Shown here in pieces: positions 37,181 to 52,696 of a stretch of DNA of 64,000 nt. The stretch lies in assembly GCA_016806645.1 (NCBI GenBank), contig JACSYO010001880.1, positions 3,135,501-3,199,500 of the forward strand. Reading direction: 5' to 3'. A program made the position numbers and the translations under genes. The number at the start of each line of letters is the position of its first letter. Position 1 is the first letter of the stretch. Under the pieces are notes generated by a model, which made no database searches, was not told the DNA's origin, and was given only the letters and a program-made list of their open reading frames with translations. Source of the DNA: Ophiodon elongatus (lineage: Eukaryota; Chordata; Actinopteri; Perciformes; Hexagrammidae).

Positions 37181-40100
37181 TTCTGTCACACAAATATGCC
37201 CTCTAATAGCCTTTCATTGATTAGTGTATGTCAGTCTATTGGTGTTCAATAGTCACTCTGGCTTTGCACACAAAGATTAAAGTACAATGAGCTACAAAAT
37301 AAAGCTTTCACATGGTATTCGTCTGAGGAATTTATAGTTCAGCTGATAATGTCTGAGGTAAGAACTAATAACGAAATATTTCAAGAGCAATGCTCTTTCA
37401 TTAGCAAAGAAATGACTGTCCCTGGTTACATTTTGAATTGATCAAAGCAAATAGCCTCGAGCCCTGACACGAGTTCTGACACACCATGGAGGCAGCTGTG
37501 AAAAGAGCCAACGACAACGCTGCAGCTGAACCTCCTCTGTACCCGTTGCCCTGATATTTTCACAAGACATATGCAGTGGGAGACATGAAAAAATGTCATT
37601 TCACATCAAAAAAATGTAATTACCGAAAGACAATGAACTTTCTACAAGCACATAACAAAAAAGCCACAGCCAGATAATGAGTCCACCTCATTAAGCAGAC
37701 AGGAGTCAAACTGGTGGAAATATACATCACATGTGATTGTTTCAACCTTGTCGTTTGTCTTAAGTACTGTTTGCTTTGACAGATTCTACTGTAAATCACA
37801 TGCTTCCTTAAAAAACATGTACACAATATTCCCAATAGGATCCCGATGGTGTTTTTGTGTCATGTATTTGAAGACTGAACCTTACATTTTGCCATTTTGG
37901 CAGGGACGGCACAGTACAACTCCTGGCTAATCCCAATATGGGCACTGAAGTGCATCATTGGTGGAGCTGAGATGAACATTTTTTTTGTACCAGGCTGTAA
38001 ACATGTTAATTTCTCCTGTAAACTTGGCCATTTTTACACTGAGGTCTGTGGGAATTTGACTCACTTTTGGAGCCAGCCTCAAGTGGCCATTTGAAGAACC
38101 GCAGTTATTGGTACTTCCAATGTTGGTTTCATTTATGAGCAAAGGAGGTTGCCGCTTGGTTTTTACAAGCTGAGGATGGGCTGTTGGATGCTCAAGGAAA
38201 GCAGATTGCTAATGCTCCTCCATGCCACGCAAATTAATACAGACGGCTGGAATTGACAAAAAAAACGAAGGTCCAGAGACATTGGAAAAGCCATTATCAT
38301 TATCATTTATGGTAACAGCTGTATAAAGGAAAGTGAAGTGAAGATTGTTTCCCTTTTTCGGCTGCTAGTTCAGTGAGTTTTGGTTGTAGAGTGATTTGAA
38401 TCTGTGGAGTCTCAGCTTTGTTTGGCATTAAATAGCCAAATCCCGAGCAGCACTAGGAGCTCATGCACCATTAGCGTGTTTCTCTGTGTGCACATTTAGT
38501 TGCTTGGTGTTGGAATTGTCTTTCGTTTAGTTTAAAAAAAAAAGTTGCCAAGATAAAAGCTTTTAGCCGAGCTTCTTTCCAGTATGTCGGGTTGTGTATG
38601 TAGGATGAATATGTTGCTATAACTGCCCGCGGTACGGGAGCGCTCTGTTTCAAAAGTCATAAATAATTATTTTCTGCAGTTCACACAAGAAAAATGCCAC
38701 ACAAAACTTATAACTGAAGTCAAAAACTGATTTAAAATGATTAATATACAGTATTTGTATTCATTTGAATACCCATGAATTCATATGAACTAAATCAATG
38801 AATATGTATGCTCGATTTTCACACTGTGTTAAACAGGGTCCCCGTCATATTTGGCAGTATTTACATATCCTCAGGGACAAAACTTCAAAATTATTTGTGT
38901 CTCATATGAATTTCAATCAGCACTAACAGGGTTGCACAGCAGAGCGAAACACACTTTAATCTCTTGTTTTAAATCACTACAACATCATTCATTTTAACAA
39001 CATCTTGTAATGATACAGTGATTTCTTAATTAGAGTAGAGGTTTTGTTCCTCCACCACACAACCCTCTTGTATACTCAAACATACCTTTACCGTCAGATA
39101 CATTTGAAAACATCACGTGAACAGCGTATACTAGACTAAAATGTTTGTGCCACTTTTTTTCAGCTTTTTATGTATCTGTTTATAAACACTATAGACAACT
39201 TTAGATACATTTTCAGGAACTGTGAAAGGTAATAATTATTTTTCTTCTGCTGTGAAAACTGCGGCAGTATAATGCATCCACATGACACCACGAGAGAGAC
39301 CTATAGACTAAATCCCTGCATTCTTCTGCAGTCTGGCGCAGTGAACTGAAAATGTCTTGTGACTGACCACTTAAATTAAAATGGAGCATCACAAACTTAA
39401 TTTTCTTCAACTTGTTATTATTTTGGAGTGCTGATACAACACTACGAGGCTACAAATAAACACAAATTAAGGAAAATCCACTTGACTGTGAACAGCAATC
39501 TCCTATCGATCAGATTATATATAGGAATGTGTTGTTTCAAAGGACTAAATGAGTCTGGAGCCCAGCTACTGTATCGAGAAAAACATAGTTGTCTGTTGAA
39601 AAGCTTTACTGATTGATTGGATTTGATCAGCCATGATGGAAGACATGTAAATGTACCCGTGTAGAGGTTACCATAGCACTGAAGGCTATGTAAGGAGATG
39701 AAGGAGGTTTATCTGATGTGAACACTTGGATGTCTGGGGGGAACTTCAGCCTGTTTGTTGTGAATATTGATGTGACAAGAAGAGTCACAGTCATTTGGAG
39801 ACAGGGTTGTATACTTCTATTCTCTGTGGTGCACTATGAGGAGGATTTAAGCACTAAGACACATTTTAACAGTGGTGGAAAACCCAACAGGAGGAGGTGA
39901 CGCTGAACTGTGTGGGCTGGAAAGAGTGCCTTATTGCACACAAGCTGCCCTGCAATACTCCAATATCCTGTTCTTTCTTTGAAACGCTGCTGACAAAAAG
40001 TCACAGAAGATAAAGGTACGCACAACGTGCGCTGACTGATTACTGCATGTGGGCCATTGCGAAGAGAGACGGCGTGGTTCATCTGTTATTCATGAAGTTT

Positions 40101-40494
40101 AACACAGGAGCCACACGAATCTATCAATCTCTTTCACCATGTGTGCCACTGGTGCGTCACTGAGTGCGCACGGCGCCCTGCCTGTTGCTGCTGGAGGAGA
40201 GAGGATGTGCGCTCACACCCACATTTAACAGGCACTGAAGGATACTTGTGTTTCACCGAGGTTTCTATTTGTAGACCTATTACCGTCTGCTGACACGTGC
40301 GGAAGTGTTGGGAGACGTTCACCGGGGTGATCTGGAGATGTGTATTTTTCAGGGATGGCGATGTGCTTAAGTGGCGCGCCATGGTGCATAATACGCAATG
40401 CTCTCTCACCATTCTAGCTTTTGCGCCTCGGTGAGTAGATCCGACTCGTGAAACAACCGACGCACTCACTATAAGCGGGGAAAAGGAGAAGAGG
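37181..40494. other. Intergenic spacer and tacr3 upstream region
   Basis: No coding exon recognised. From about 40.05 kb the sequence turns GC- and CpG-richer, as expected for the tacr3 promoter and 5' UTR. I see no clear TATA box. Confidence 0.4.
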
Positions 40495-43400
40495 ATGGCA
40501 GCTCCACATAACGGATCCAACGTAACGGCAAACTTCACCAACCAGTTTGTGCAGCCGCCATGGCGCGTCGCTCTCTGGTCCGTCGCCTACAGTTCCGTGC
40601 TGGCGGTGGCGGTGTTCGGAAACCTCATCGTGATATGGATCATTCTTGCCCACAAGCGTATGAGGACGGTGACGAACTACTTTCTCTTAAACTTGGCGTT
40701 TTCGGACGCGTCGATGGCCGCGTTTAACACTTTGATAAACTTTATCTACGCTACCCACGGGGAGTGGTACTTCGGGGAAGCGTACTGCAAATTCCACAAC
40801 TTCTTCCCGGTCACATCCGTGTTTGCGAGCATCTACTCCATGACTGCGATAGCTGTTGACAGGTGGGCTTCTGAAATTATGCAAATAACCATATTTAGCG
40901 AATGACTGATGAAGCTAAATCGTCCCCATGCCCCTCTCTCTCTCTCTCTGTGAAGGTGATCAGCTACATGTGTCCCTTTTTTATCAAGGGAGTAATAGTT
41001 TCATACCTATAATAATTTTAGTATTCTTATGTGCATCTGCATTGCAGAAAAAGAGGGGAAGCAATAAAGCCATTGAGGTAAAAACATATATTGTAATACA
41101 TTCAACACACCTTAACATGAACATAAATATGTCAAGCTGGAGTGTAAAAAAAAGTCCTTAACCTAAACACTTTCGTCTCAAGTGCTTCACACATAATGTT
41201 TTGGAGATCTCGTTTCTGATTATTTCACCAGCAGTGATGGAAAATGTAATCTTGTGCTTTAAACTCAAATCTGTATCGTTTTTATAGCTAGAAGACAAAC
41301 TGCACTCCATTAGGCAATGCTTGTGCAGGTAATTTGGTGTTCTGGTTTTTGCCCTCGTGCTCATAAGAACTGACTTATGGAGTCCCATCAGTTTAATTTA
41401 TAGTCCACTGATGGCATTTTATTCAGGCATTGCTCCCACATTATTTCATCAGAGTTTATGCCCCCTGCTGATTTAAGTATACATTTATTTCAGCTCCTAG
41501 TGGAGGGTGATAATTATTTGTTTGTGATTCGTATTCTGGAAAGGCGGTGTCCCAGCAGGACGCCATCTCATCCACCATGAGCCTGTTCTAAACATTTATT
41601 ATTACGTTTCACTGCCAATGAATCATAAAGTGAAGCTGTTTTGCGAAAGATTCTGCAAGTCAGTGAATGGCTCTTTGTGTTCCAACACCCTAGAAAAGAT
41701 AACCCTTTCCCCTCCCATTTTATTAAGCTCTCTGACTCTCTTGTTTTCTGTGACATGCATTCATATTATTTATCTTCTTTGCTCTTTTACACTTCTTTCT
41801 TTTTTTCTGTTCCTCCATCTCTTTCTCGGTCCCTGCCCCTGTTGTTCCCAGTAATGTGGTGATGCCGTCGAGATATCAGCCCCGCTTTGATACTGATAAG
41901 TGGACCGTCATAAGTCATAATGTTTGAATAAAGGGATTAGACTGATGAAGGCAGCGTCCACAGGCCGAACGTAATGAAAACTAAAGGCGTGGAAAAGCTG
42001 CATGCAGGCAGAGTGTGTCTACAGCTAGTGCACAAGTGTCACACTGTGTGATGTTGTGTGAGGTGTTTTCCTCCTCCAGTACTTCTCCTTGTCACACATA
42101 GGCAGCAATGCGTTTCCTGAGGCCGTGCTCATTTTGGCTCCTCTACAGCAACTTCCATGGGTTTGTATTTTTGGTCTGCAGTGTCCGTTTGATTCCGTCA
42201 ACGGCGTACTGAGAAAGAGAACATCGGCATGACCCACATGATGTAGATGTAACCTCAGGTCATGCTTTTCGTAACCCCAGTATGTCGCTGTCTCCGCTCT
42301 GATGTCTTGAAATGGCATGAGGCCACAGTTCGTGATCATCAGCGAATTCGTCCTTCCTGTTGACTCTGTACTGCCAAGTGTGTTTCCTTAGGCACTGGAG
42401 CCAAACAAACACAGATTGCTGTGTGAAAGGTAACTGGCGAAGCCTTGAAGCTTTTTGTGATGACACGGCTTGTGCCTTTTTCCATTATTCACACCTTTTT
42501 AGAATACAGTCTTATGATTGGGTCTTCAACGGCAGTGGTATATATGTATATGTACAGATCACAAAGAATATCAAGTGCTAGTTCAGTTCACTCTGAACTT
42601 GTTCTGATGTTGGTTTCATCTGACCAGTTTTTGCAATGGACCTGATGCAAGAACCTCTCTTACGAACAGATTTGTTCTTAACTGTCTTATTTGAGTTATT
42701 CAGAACTTCCCACATTCACCAATTTTCTGATATTTTGAATTTTGTTTAAGGTGCGAACACAATTTTTTGAGTAGTCCAACCCTATATTGTAGGAGTCATT
42801 TGAATTTAAAACTGTCATTCGTTCAAATTAAACCAAAAGTATCTGCATGGAAATATACCATCAGTGGTGGTGTCATCTGAACTGAACATTTAAGTATTTT
42901 CTAAGATGCTGTGAAGTGAAGGTGGCTGAAAAACATTAAACAAACTCCTCTCCTCTGAGCCGACATTTGGCATTTAGCTGTGTGCATAATGTTGGGCTAC
43001 GTCATGGCTGTAAATCTCATCCAAGATAATCTCTGCTTGTTAAACACCAGGCGATGATAAAGTGAGTGTTTAGTTGGTGTTGTCACACCCCGGTGACGTG
43101 GCTTCCAAGCAATATGTTGCCTGAAAGAATTCACGCAGCTTGAGGCAGAGCAGACTCCCAGGTTGAACAAAAAAAATAGTAAAATGATTTATTAATTTGC
43201 TGCTGTAATGTCTCTGTGATCGTGCCCAGTTGATGCTGATTCCTCTGTAAATGTGCTCTGATGTGTGTACTTGGCTACCAAAGAGGAGTGCGTGTGTAAT
43301 CATGTTATTCAAGTGTTGTTGGCTTTGCATTGTGGTTATTGTTCAATGGTTACAAGTCTTATTATATCAGCCACCATGGGATCCCAAATAACACAGACTG

Positions 43401-46400
43401 CTGTGGCACATACTTGATTGGACATCTGATAATCTATTCACACAGTGCCAACCACAAGGATCAGCGAGTCACCGAATAAATACCAAGCAATTACTGGTGA
43501 ATAGACGGCGCATATTTGCTGTTGTCCCTCAATAAGTTCCATTCACTGAGGTGACAGCACAAGACCCATTCTTTTCCATCTAATGAAGATTAAATTAGCG
43601 CCTCAAAGCCTGCGTTAATCATGTAGCATCCTGAGTTGGCTTCATGTTGAGTTAGTAATCTCCTGCCAGTTCTGAGTGCTTCACTGTGTGTGGTTCAAAC
43701 AAAATCTCGTCAGTTTTTTAAAATAAATCATCCATCAATTTACTTGAAAATCAGACACCACAGTGTAGGCTAATTGGACTTTTACGGGCTGCCAGGCAGA
43801 AAATAATAAAATGTAGAAGAAGAAAAACTTAGAACACTTAACTCATCTATTGTTTTTAGGCCAGAAAATTCTATTCAAACCTAATCACATAGAGCAGTGC
43901 TTCCCAATATAGATTTCTGTTGCACCCATTGGTTTGTGGACTGCGGTTTTTAACCTTTGAGTTTCCCAATCTTAACTAACTGAGTGAAATGACCCAAAAG
44001 TGTCTAAGTGTGATAAGAGCTGGTCAAATTCTCTAAATCAGGTGTATTCAATTAAAAATCAGCAAGGACCACATAGAGATAATTTCCTCATGCAAAGGGC
44101 CGGAACATCACAGTAATGTTTAACTTGCACTATGATTTAGTGCCATGTATATATTGATGTAGCCTAGCAGTTGTATCAACGTCTGTGTGTAGTCAAAAAC
44201 CGACTGTCAAATCAAATAAAGAAAGTTCAACTAAATAATATCTCAACAATATTTATTAAACTGGATGAATTGTAAATAATACATACTTTAATAGTAAATA
44301 AATGTTCTTTATTTATCTTATTTCAAGTCAAATAAGGGCTAGATTTAAAAAAATATAATACATAATGGAAAGCTTTTGAAAAATGCATCTTAAAATAAAG
44401 TATTTAATTTAAGAAAAATGTATTAAACTGAATTGTCCTTGGCCTGACGATTTAAATACAGTTAATTTAGGTGCAAAGTGATGTCAACCAAAAAAGCCAC
44501 GATATCCATACTATTCTCATCTTCTAAAAAGACAAAATTGTGTGCAGGAACTTTAGCTGTGTTATTAAAAACACTTGTTTCAGCTCTATTCCCCTCTCTG
44601 TTTACATCATTGTTGGGCAGTTAATTTATGTGTTTGGGCTCTTAGATTGTTTCTTTTTAGTGCCTTCATTTTGGATGTGAGTGGGTAGGTTTCAAAAGAC
44701 TTGTGCTTTGTCTCATAGTGCCTCTTCACATTGCCGCTTTCACATATTCACAGTCGTCACGGTCTCCGAACACATGAGACATACTGGTTTTGAACTGCCC
44801 ATAAAAGAACATTTAAGAGTCTGTCCTTTCTTGGTTAACAGCTCTGGTCTCGCTCTCCACATTTCTCTTTTTGGAGAACAACATGTGAAATAACTTCTCT
44901 GACTCACATATTTCTTCAGACTATTTGGTCTCTCGCCCCGTCTCCCCTGTGTGTGTGTGTGTGTGTGTGTATACGTCTTTATCATTTCCCAATTTTGTGC
45001 CTACTCGATTACTTTCCTCGACTACTCGCGTCTTAGTCCCGCCCATGGGAGATATGAGTGGAGGAGGCGAGGAGAGAGGAGTCGAGGCAACAGGCATTCA
45101 ACAAATAAGACATCGGAGCATCGGTGCGTCATTTTAAAGCAACGTCAATTAAATATGAGGTATGGCACGGCTGATCGGCTGTCCATTGTTTATTTATCGA
45201 GCTGTATTGAGCAGATGAGCATCATGGTGTCCATGACAACTTATATATTTACTATTAATTCAATCACAACGTGGCATAATGTGACACGAACGATCGGATG
45301 TCAAGCATTTTTATTTAACACCCACAGATACACACACAGACTATATGTAATAAATACTTCATATATTCTATTGTGTGAAGCACTACAGATGTTTGTACGA
45401 AAAGTACCATACAAATAAAGAGTGACATATATTATACATGACTGATTGATATATATTATATACACACAAACACAGTCCTGTCGATCTACATGACAACATG
45501 AAATACAGTAAATTAGTGCTGAATGTAAGAGAATGTTCTTATTGACATCATTTGACGTCTGCAGCTTGCACTTGTAAACATCTTGTCAGGATTATAGCAG
45601 TTGAATTGGATGAAGCTACATTCAGTATAAAAACATAGATATCAGGCGAATGTCATTAAGAAATGTGGTTAGAACAAAGCCTTATGAGGAGCTACACAAA
45701 CTGAATGACAGAGAGTCTGATCACACTTCTGATCATCTTAAATAAATAAACATTTTGAATACAAAAAGGATATGTTACATTTGTAGAGTCCAGCCGTGGT
45801 TTGAGATCATTACAGCTGTGTCACTTCTCTTTTATTTGTTTACGTGTGCCAAAAACACTTTCGCAAAGGATACACCTGTGTTTCCTCGGCCATAGCTCCT
45901 CCGGCAAGCCTCCTTGCTCCTCGCTCCTCGAGATGCATTTTAGGAATTGGGATGTCCTTCAAAATGGAGCGCTGAGATCGATTTCAGGGTCACAAGCTGG
46001 TGGATCAAAGAGCGAGGAATCGAAGTGGCACAAAATCGGGAAATGAGAATGACTGAGTACATCCTAAGTCTCTTATTTGTCATTTCCTTGCTCCTCGAGC
46101 TTCGCTTGAACCGAACCGTTGTTCTGCTCCGCCATCTTGATGGCTGTCCCAAAGCTCTTGTTTCTGCCCTGAGGATCGAGGATGAGCCATGAGCGAGGAC
46201 ACAAGAGAGCAGCCTTCACAGAAGTGTTTTACACGCTGTAGCCGATCGGACTGATCTGATATTTCTCAACATCATACCAGAGATCTGAAGCCAGATCACA
46301 GATTAAATTCAAGCGTATCACTCCCAAGTTTTATATTTTATTTGTTCTCTGATTCACCATTTGGTCAACATATATGTTAATTGTAGGTCTTAACAACAAA

Positions 46401-49400
46401 AGGACCACAAACAACTTTCTTTATTTCTTAGAAAGATTTGTCTTGTCATGATCTGATATTCCGATAATTCCCATTAACTTTTTTATTATGGATACATTTA
46501 AAGTCAGGGAGAGCGGGAGAGTCTGTCTGTTTGTCAGCAGGAAACACGGTTTACATCATTTATCGTCATTTCCATTCAGTCACATGCGGCTGATCCTTCC
46601 TGAGTGTTGGGTTTGATTAGTAACATAATAAAATTGTCCCCGAAACATTTAGCCTAATAAATACTTTCTGGGTTCAAACGAAACCATAATCATATTCTGG
46701 GTTATTCAATTATGACTTCACGATCATATTGTCAAGAAATACGGATACAAACAAGGAATAGATAAGACAAACGCAATCTGCCAGTAGAAATGAATCCTGT
46801 GCTTATAAGCAGGACACAGAACACAGTATAAATACAGAATACTGTGTTAAACAGGTAACAGACTACAGAGACAAAACACTGCTGCTTTGGCAGTGATGAT
46901 AACTGTTTGTCTTTATTGGTATTGTATTAGTAAAGTGATTATATGTGCAAACACAAACTCCATCAAAAGTCTCTCAAGCTGTTAAAGCCGACTGACAGCT
47001 GATCCAGCTGTGATCCGCCGTCATCAGAAACAGACGTCGCTTCATGTGACGCTTCAGAGAAAAGGACGTGTCTTTCTCTAAGAACACATTTCCTCGTTTC
47101 CTCTCTCCTCGCATGGTTTCCTTGCATCTCGCCCACTGTACACACAAATATTACGCATGCACTGCATACGCCCTCAAACAGAGTTTGGTTGCACAATAAG
47201 GCTACCTAAAACCACACGTCATTAGAGCTATACCAAATAGCTCAATGCTTGATTCATTGCGTTGGCATTCAAGTTATATTTATTTATAACTTACAAAAAC
47301 ATTGCCTGTTATAGCCCCAATCTTTCTCACACACACACACACGGTGAGCGACGCAGTGCCCAGTCAATTGTGCTCAGTGCAAAAGTAAAAATTTTCACAG
47401 CATATTTTATCTAAAGAAATATTCTGCTTCAGACCATATTTGTTGGTGTTTAGCTTTCAAAAACAACAGTTTCACTCTGGTAAAAAAAAAAAAAAAGGCA
47501 GCACACACCTGTATTGTGATGCTGGTCTAGCAGCAATAACATTTTCATAAATTACATTTATATACCAACATGTTTTAAGTTGATGACATCATAAAATATA
47601 ATGACAGACATACAAAGCTTCATTCGAAACCTTAATAGAAGCATCAAATGTAATATGTTAGGTATTCAGTGCAGTCCTGCACAGCATGTATTTTACTTTG
47701 AAATAATTTTTATTATTTTGACATGTTAAATAATTGCCATTTTTGACCATTTTTGTTCGCTACACGCCACACCTTAATTTTAATAAAACCAACAAACCGC
47801 CCCGACATGTTGCTGGCATTAGCAAATGATTGGCCTCTAAAATTAGATGAATCCAGCCAAGATTTTGTCCTGTTATGGCTTTGAATTGGCTCCAGAAAAC
47901 GTTCCACAGTTTTACCTTGCTTGCTAACAAATTGAAAGATAAATGTCAATTGATCGACATGAGATAGGTCGGGAGTTGAATCCACAATAACAGAAATATT
48001 TGGCATTACAAAGCTCTTCTGCAATTACTTGCCTGTTTTTTTCTCCCATTAAGTCTCTTCAGAAACTCAGAACTCTTCACATGTTGTTGACGATAAGTTT
48101 GAGATGCTCCCTCTGCCCATCTGACCATATGTTTGAATGTGTTAATGGATATTAACTCTAAAATCTCCAAATAGTTTCCGTTACGTGGAGATTCCAGGAG
48201 CTCGTCATTTCCTCTGATTGCCAGTCCTCTTTTTCCTAAAAAAGTGAAAACTGCCCCAACACGTCGTTGAACATCCCTCCAGTATTGCCTCACATCCAAA
48301 GTTTGCTTTATTAGAGCTGTGTCAATTGCCAGTGACACTCAACCTCTGCATCAGTATTAGCATGTTGCACATAGGGTTCGGGCTCCTCTCGTGTTAAGAA
48401 ATGCGGTGGGGATGTTTCCAGTCGCAAAAACCATGACTTTTATTTAAATTGAGGATTGTTTATTTTATCTAGTTTTTTAGGGTCATAACGTCATAATATA
48501 TGACGACAGAGGTTCAAAACATTCGAAAACCTCAATAGAAGCTTTGAATGTAAAAAATGTAGATTTAGTTCAGCCCGAATGAAATTACTCTGTATTTGAG
48601 CAGCTCAGAAAAAGTAATTATGACAAGTATATGGTACTTTATTTTAATGAGTCAGATGCCAAAAAGTGTGAGGGAAAACTGCCATAAAGAATGCATTAAT
48701 AAGTAAAAAGTAAAACTATCAATCAATCAGTGATTGAATTAGTTGTTGAGGCTTTAAACACAAGTCTGTCTTTATAACCTCCTGACCTTTGACCTGTAGG
48801 TACATGGCCATCATCCATCCCCTGAAGCCTCGTCTGTCGGCGAAGGCCACCACAGGAGTTATCATCTGTATCTGGAGTCTGGCCGTGGTTCTGGCCTTCC
48901 CTCTCTGCTACTTCTCCACCACCCGAACTCTGCCCCGCAGGACCCTCTGCTACGTGGCCTGGCCCCGCACGGCCGACGACCCCTTTATGTGAGAAATACT
49001 TTGTGACTTGCTTTTACAAAAACTGTAACTTGTTTTGATACCAGACAGTGTATTGTGCTGTATTGTTACCTTTATTTGGAATAGATGAGGACATGAGTTG
49101 CTTGACAGAAAATTATTTTCACCAAGATGGAAGTTTTTGTTGATATTTTTGTAATTTCTGACCATGTGTAATACAGCCAGCTTAACCTCAGTAAAAATGG
49201 TCAAGCACAACAGAAGTGCAAGAAAAAAAATATTTAAACTACTGTGTATGAAATGATATTGTATACGTATCTTATAAATTTAAACACTCCTCTGCCTTTC
49301 CTCATTTTTTCTTCCTAGGTATCATATCATAGTGACTGTTCTGGTCTACCTGCTGCCCTTAGTGGTGATGGGCATCACTTACACCATCGTGGGGGTGACT

Positions 49401-51031
49401 CTGTGGGGAGGGGAGATCCCAGGAGACTCATCTGATAACTATCATGGACAGCTCAGGGCTAAAAGGAAGGTAAGCATGCTTCAGCGGATCGGTGGGCCAG
49501 TCCTTCAAGAATTCAGATATGACCTGGGGTAGCCCAATTAGTAACCGTGAACATGATCTTTGAATCAAAGTCAGAGAATCAGGAGTATCTGTAATTTTCT
49601 GAAACAGAACCGTCTTTGGCTCCAGGTAACTGTTATCTCACTTCTGGAATTAGGATCATCTGATCTTTTCTTTGTAAAACTAAAAGGCATTCAAAAAGCA
49701 TCTCTCAGGGCAGAGCAATTATCCATCTTGCTGTTACTGTATAACTTTAGGATTTGGATTTTAGCTTCTGTCTCTGTTAATTTAATTTCTGTGGCAAACA
49801 CATTTATTATCTGATGGGGGAAATCCCAGACCACCCCCAAATGTAATTAATTGTAATAAAATAATTAACTAAGTGAATCCTGCTGATAAACAATCTAGTG
49901 CAAATATAGCATCACTGGTAAAGATATCAAGGTAATTTGATACGAAAAAAATATTTTTTACAATTGAATCCTTTAATATAGAAAATATATATATTTTACA
50001 TCTTTAAATGAACCAATATAACTCCCCGTAAGCTTTCTGTGGTGTTGTTCAATCACTGGAACTACTGTTTCTGTTTTGAATATGACTGGAAATAGTGTTT
50101 GATACGTATTGCACATGAAGCAGGACTATTTAGGAAACATAAATATTGTTTTCTTTAACTAAAGCAAGAACACTGAGCTCTTTAAATAAATTACAAAAAC
50201 AATAGGAATACTACATTCGATTCCCACTGGTGGGGTTGAAAAGAAAACTGCTGATTAAGCTCCACAGTTACTAATGTTGTGTAGAAAATGCTTTCGGTTT
50301 GAATAAAAAAGATTCTATAAATCTCACACTTTAAAGTGAGAACAGCATATTGCATTGTTCAAGAATAATGACTTTTGCCTTCTGTATGCGTGTGTAGCAG
50401 GTGAACACGCTGCACTGTGAACATTTCAGGGAGGAAACCTTAATTCCACAGAACACAACCTTTGTGGTTGTCACTTGTCCTCAATCAACTCTTTGTCCAT
50501 GAACACGGACAAGCTCAGGAAACCAACAGTGTCTCGAGGCATTATGAGTTCGTCCGCACTTTGGTAGACATCAAGGCCTTTTTGTCTCATGGGCTCATTA
50601 AAGACTTGTTTTAACAATACAAGTGTTTACCGCCACAATGAAGAATGACCAAATATGAGAAAACACTTGTTGCAGCAGACAACAAGGTCATAAAAAGGCG
50701 ATGAAGGCAAATTAATCCCTACAGCAGCATCACTGGCAAATACAATTATGTAACACTTGGCACAGGCAGGGTCAGTTAATTCCAATAGATGTTATGATGG
50801 ATATCCATATTTTCATTGGAAAACATTTCTATGCATGTGATTCGGTCACCACACTGTATGATTTTTTTCGTGACTGACGTCGTTGCCTAAGAATGCAGTG
50901 GCCGAAATTCTGTCTTTACCAAAGAGTTGGTACTGGCTTCACCACGATGATCATTATTTTGGAGTCTTCCAGCCGGAGGGAGCCCCTCCTGTGAGTAACT
51001 GTGAAGATCAAGTGAAAAGGAGTATTTGTTT

Positions 51032-51085
<54 letters not shown>

Positions 51086-51721
51086 GTGCGTGCGTGTGTG
51101 CGTGCGTTTGTGTACGTAAAGTCTGAATTATAACTAGAGCTGAAGCATGTTTTTCTCCATCACTAGTTTATATTGTACAGTGTATTTTTCTGAGGCATGA
51201 ATGTCATGCAGGTTGAAAGTTTTGGGCTCGCAGGCTCTGGTCAGAAAAGGTTACAGAAAGGAGAGAACATAGCCCCTGGCAACAGAGTTAAGCATCACTA
51301 CTAGCTGACTCAAAAGCCATTGTTTTTACTTTACTCCAGACTTCTGGCAAAAATACTCAACAAATACAATTACGAAAACATGCCAAAAAAAATGACAAAA
51401 AAGCAATGCACGGAAAATCATTTAGCTGTTTTTAGGTGATGTTTAATTAGCAGTGGCATTCCAAGGGAGTCTGTCATCAAGTGTATATAGTACTTTATAC
51501 TACTAGTATCTAGTGTGGCATTGAGATACAGGTATTTTAGGCCAGGCCTTAATCACCAAGCTTTAGTAACTGTATCCACAAAAAAAATATACATTTGAAA
51601 AACTCAAGAGCAATGATTTAAAGGATCTATAGAGCATTACTATAGCAGCATACATCTATTAGCTGTAAATATATAGTGAAGTATTGTCTACCTAAGCAGA
51701 GAATAAAGTCGCTCTTCTCTC

Positions 51722-51802
<81 letters not shown>

Positions 51803-52634
51803 TGTGTTGTAATCCTTGCTACTCTGTGCTTTGTTTACATAGCCGTGCCGGCCACATGTGTCTTTTGTTGTATCTGAGGGTACACAACTGGCCCGCTCAT
51901 GACCGCCACTCTGCACTGCGCTCATACCACGCTCATAACTGCAACGCTTTCCCAATCAATGCTAATCACAGAAGCTTACATACACCTCTTTTGTATTGGG
52001 TTGGCAGCAGAATGTTATGGTGAGCTGACCCTTTTATGAAACATTAATGCTTTATCCATGATAACCAGAACTTTCCATGGTGGAGTGTAGTGAACAGTGA
52101 TGGTTGCGTCTTCAAAAGAAGCTGTAACCCACTCAAGGGATTGACAAGTAATTTGACGAGTAATTTGTTTTTTGTTGATGGTATGATAGTGGCAAAGGTC
52201 ACTACAATGAAATTAATGAATTGAAGTAAATAAGGAGAAAGTGGTCATTTCCTACAAAAACAAGCAATGAAGAGTGTTATTATTTCTCAAGATTGTGTAG
52301 TGTGTCCCCTTTAATGATACAATTTTTTTGTGCAGCCATCCCAGTTCTGTGAGGTGATAGGAAGCAATAAAAAGCCCCATCTTTCTATTGTTTTTCATCT
52401 TCTTTATAAGATACATATTGACTAGACAATTGTTTTGAGCTAATCCATTCTGCTGCAGTGATCATGCTACAGGTGGTGTGTTCTAAACTCAGGCCTAGGG
52501 CTGTGCGTTCGAAATGTCAGTCTGAAGTGCAGCACTAATGACTTATCATAAGTCGGCTCTTTTAGGCAATCTGTGTTCAACTTGTGTTGTAAGCACCATC
52601 AATCGTCCATCTTCCTTTCTGCCTGAAGACAAAG

Positions 52635-52696
<62 letters not shown>

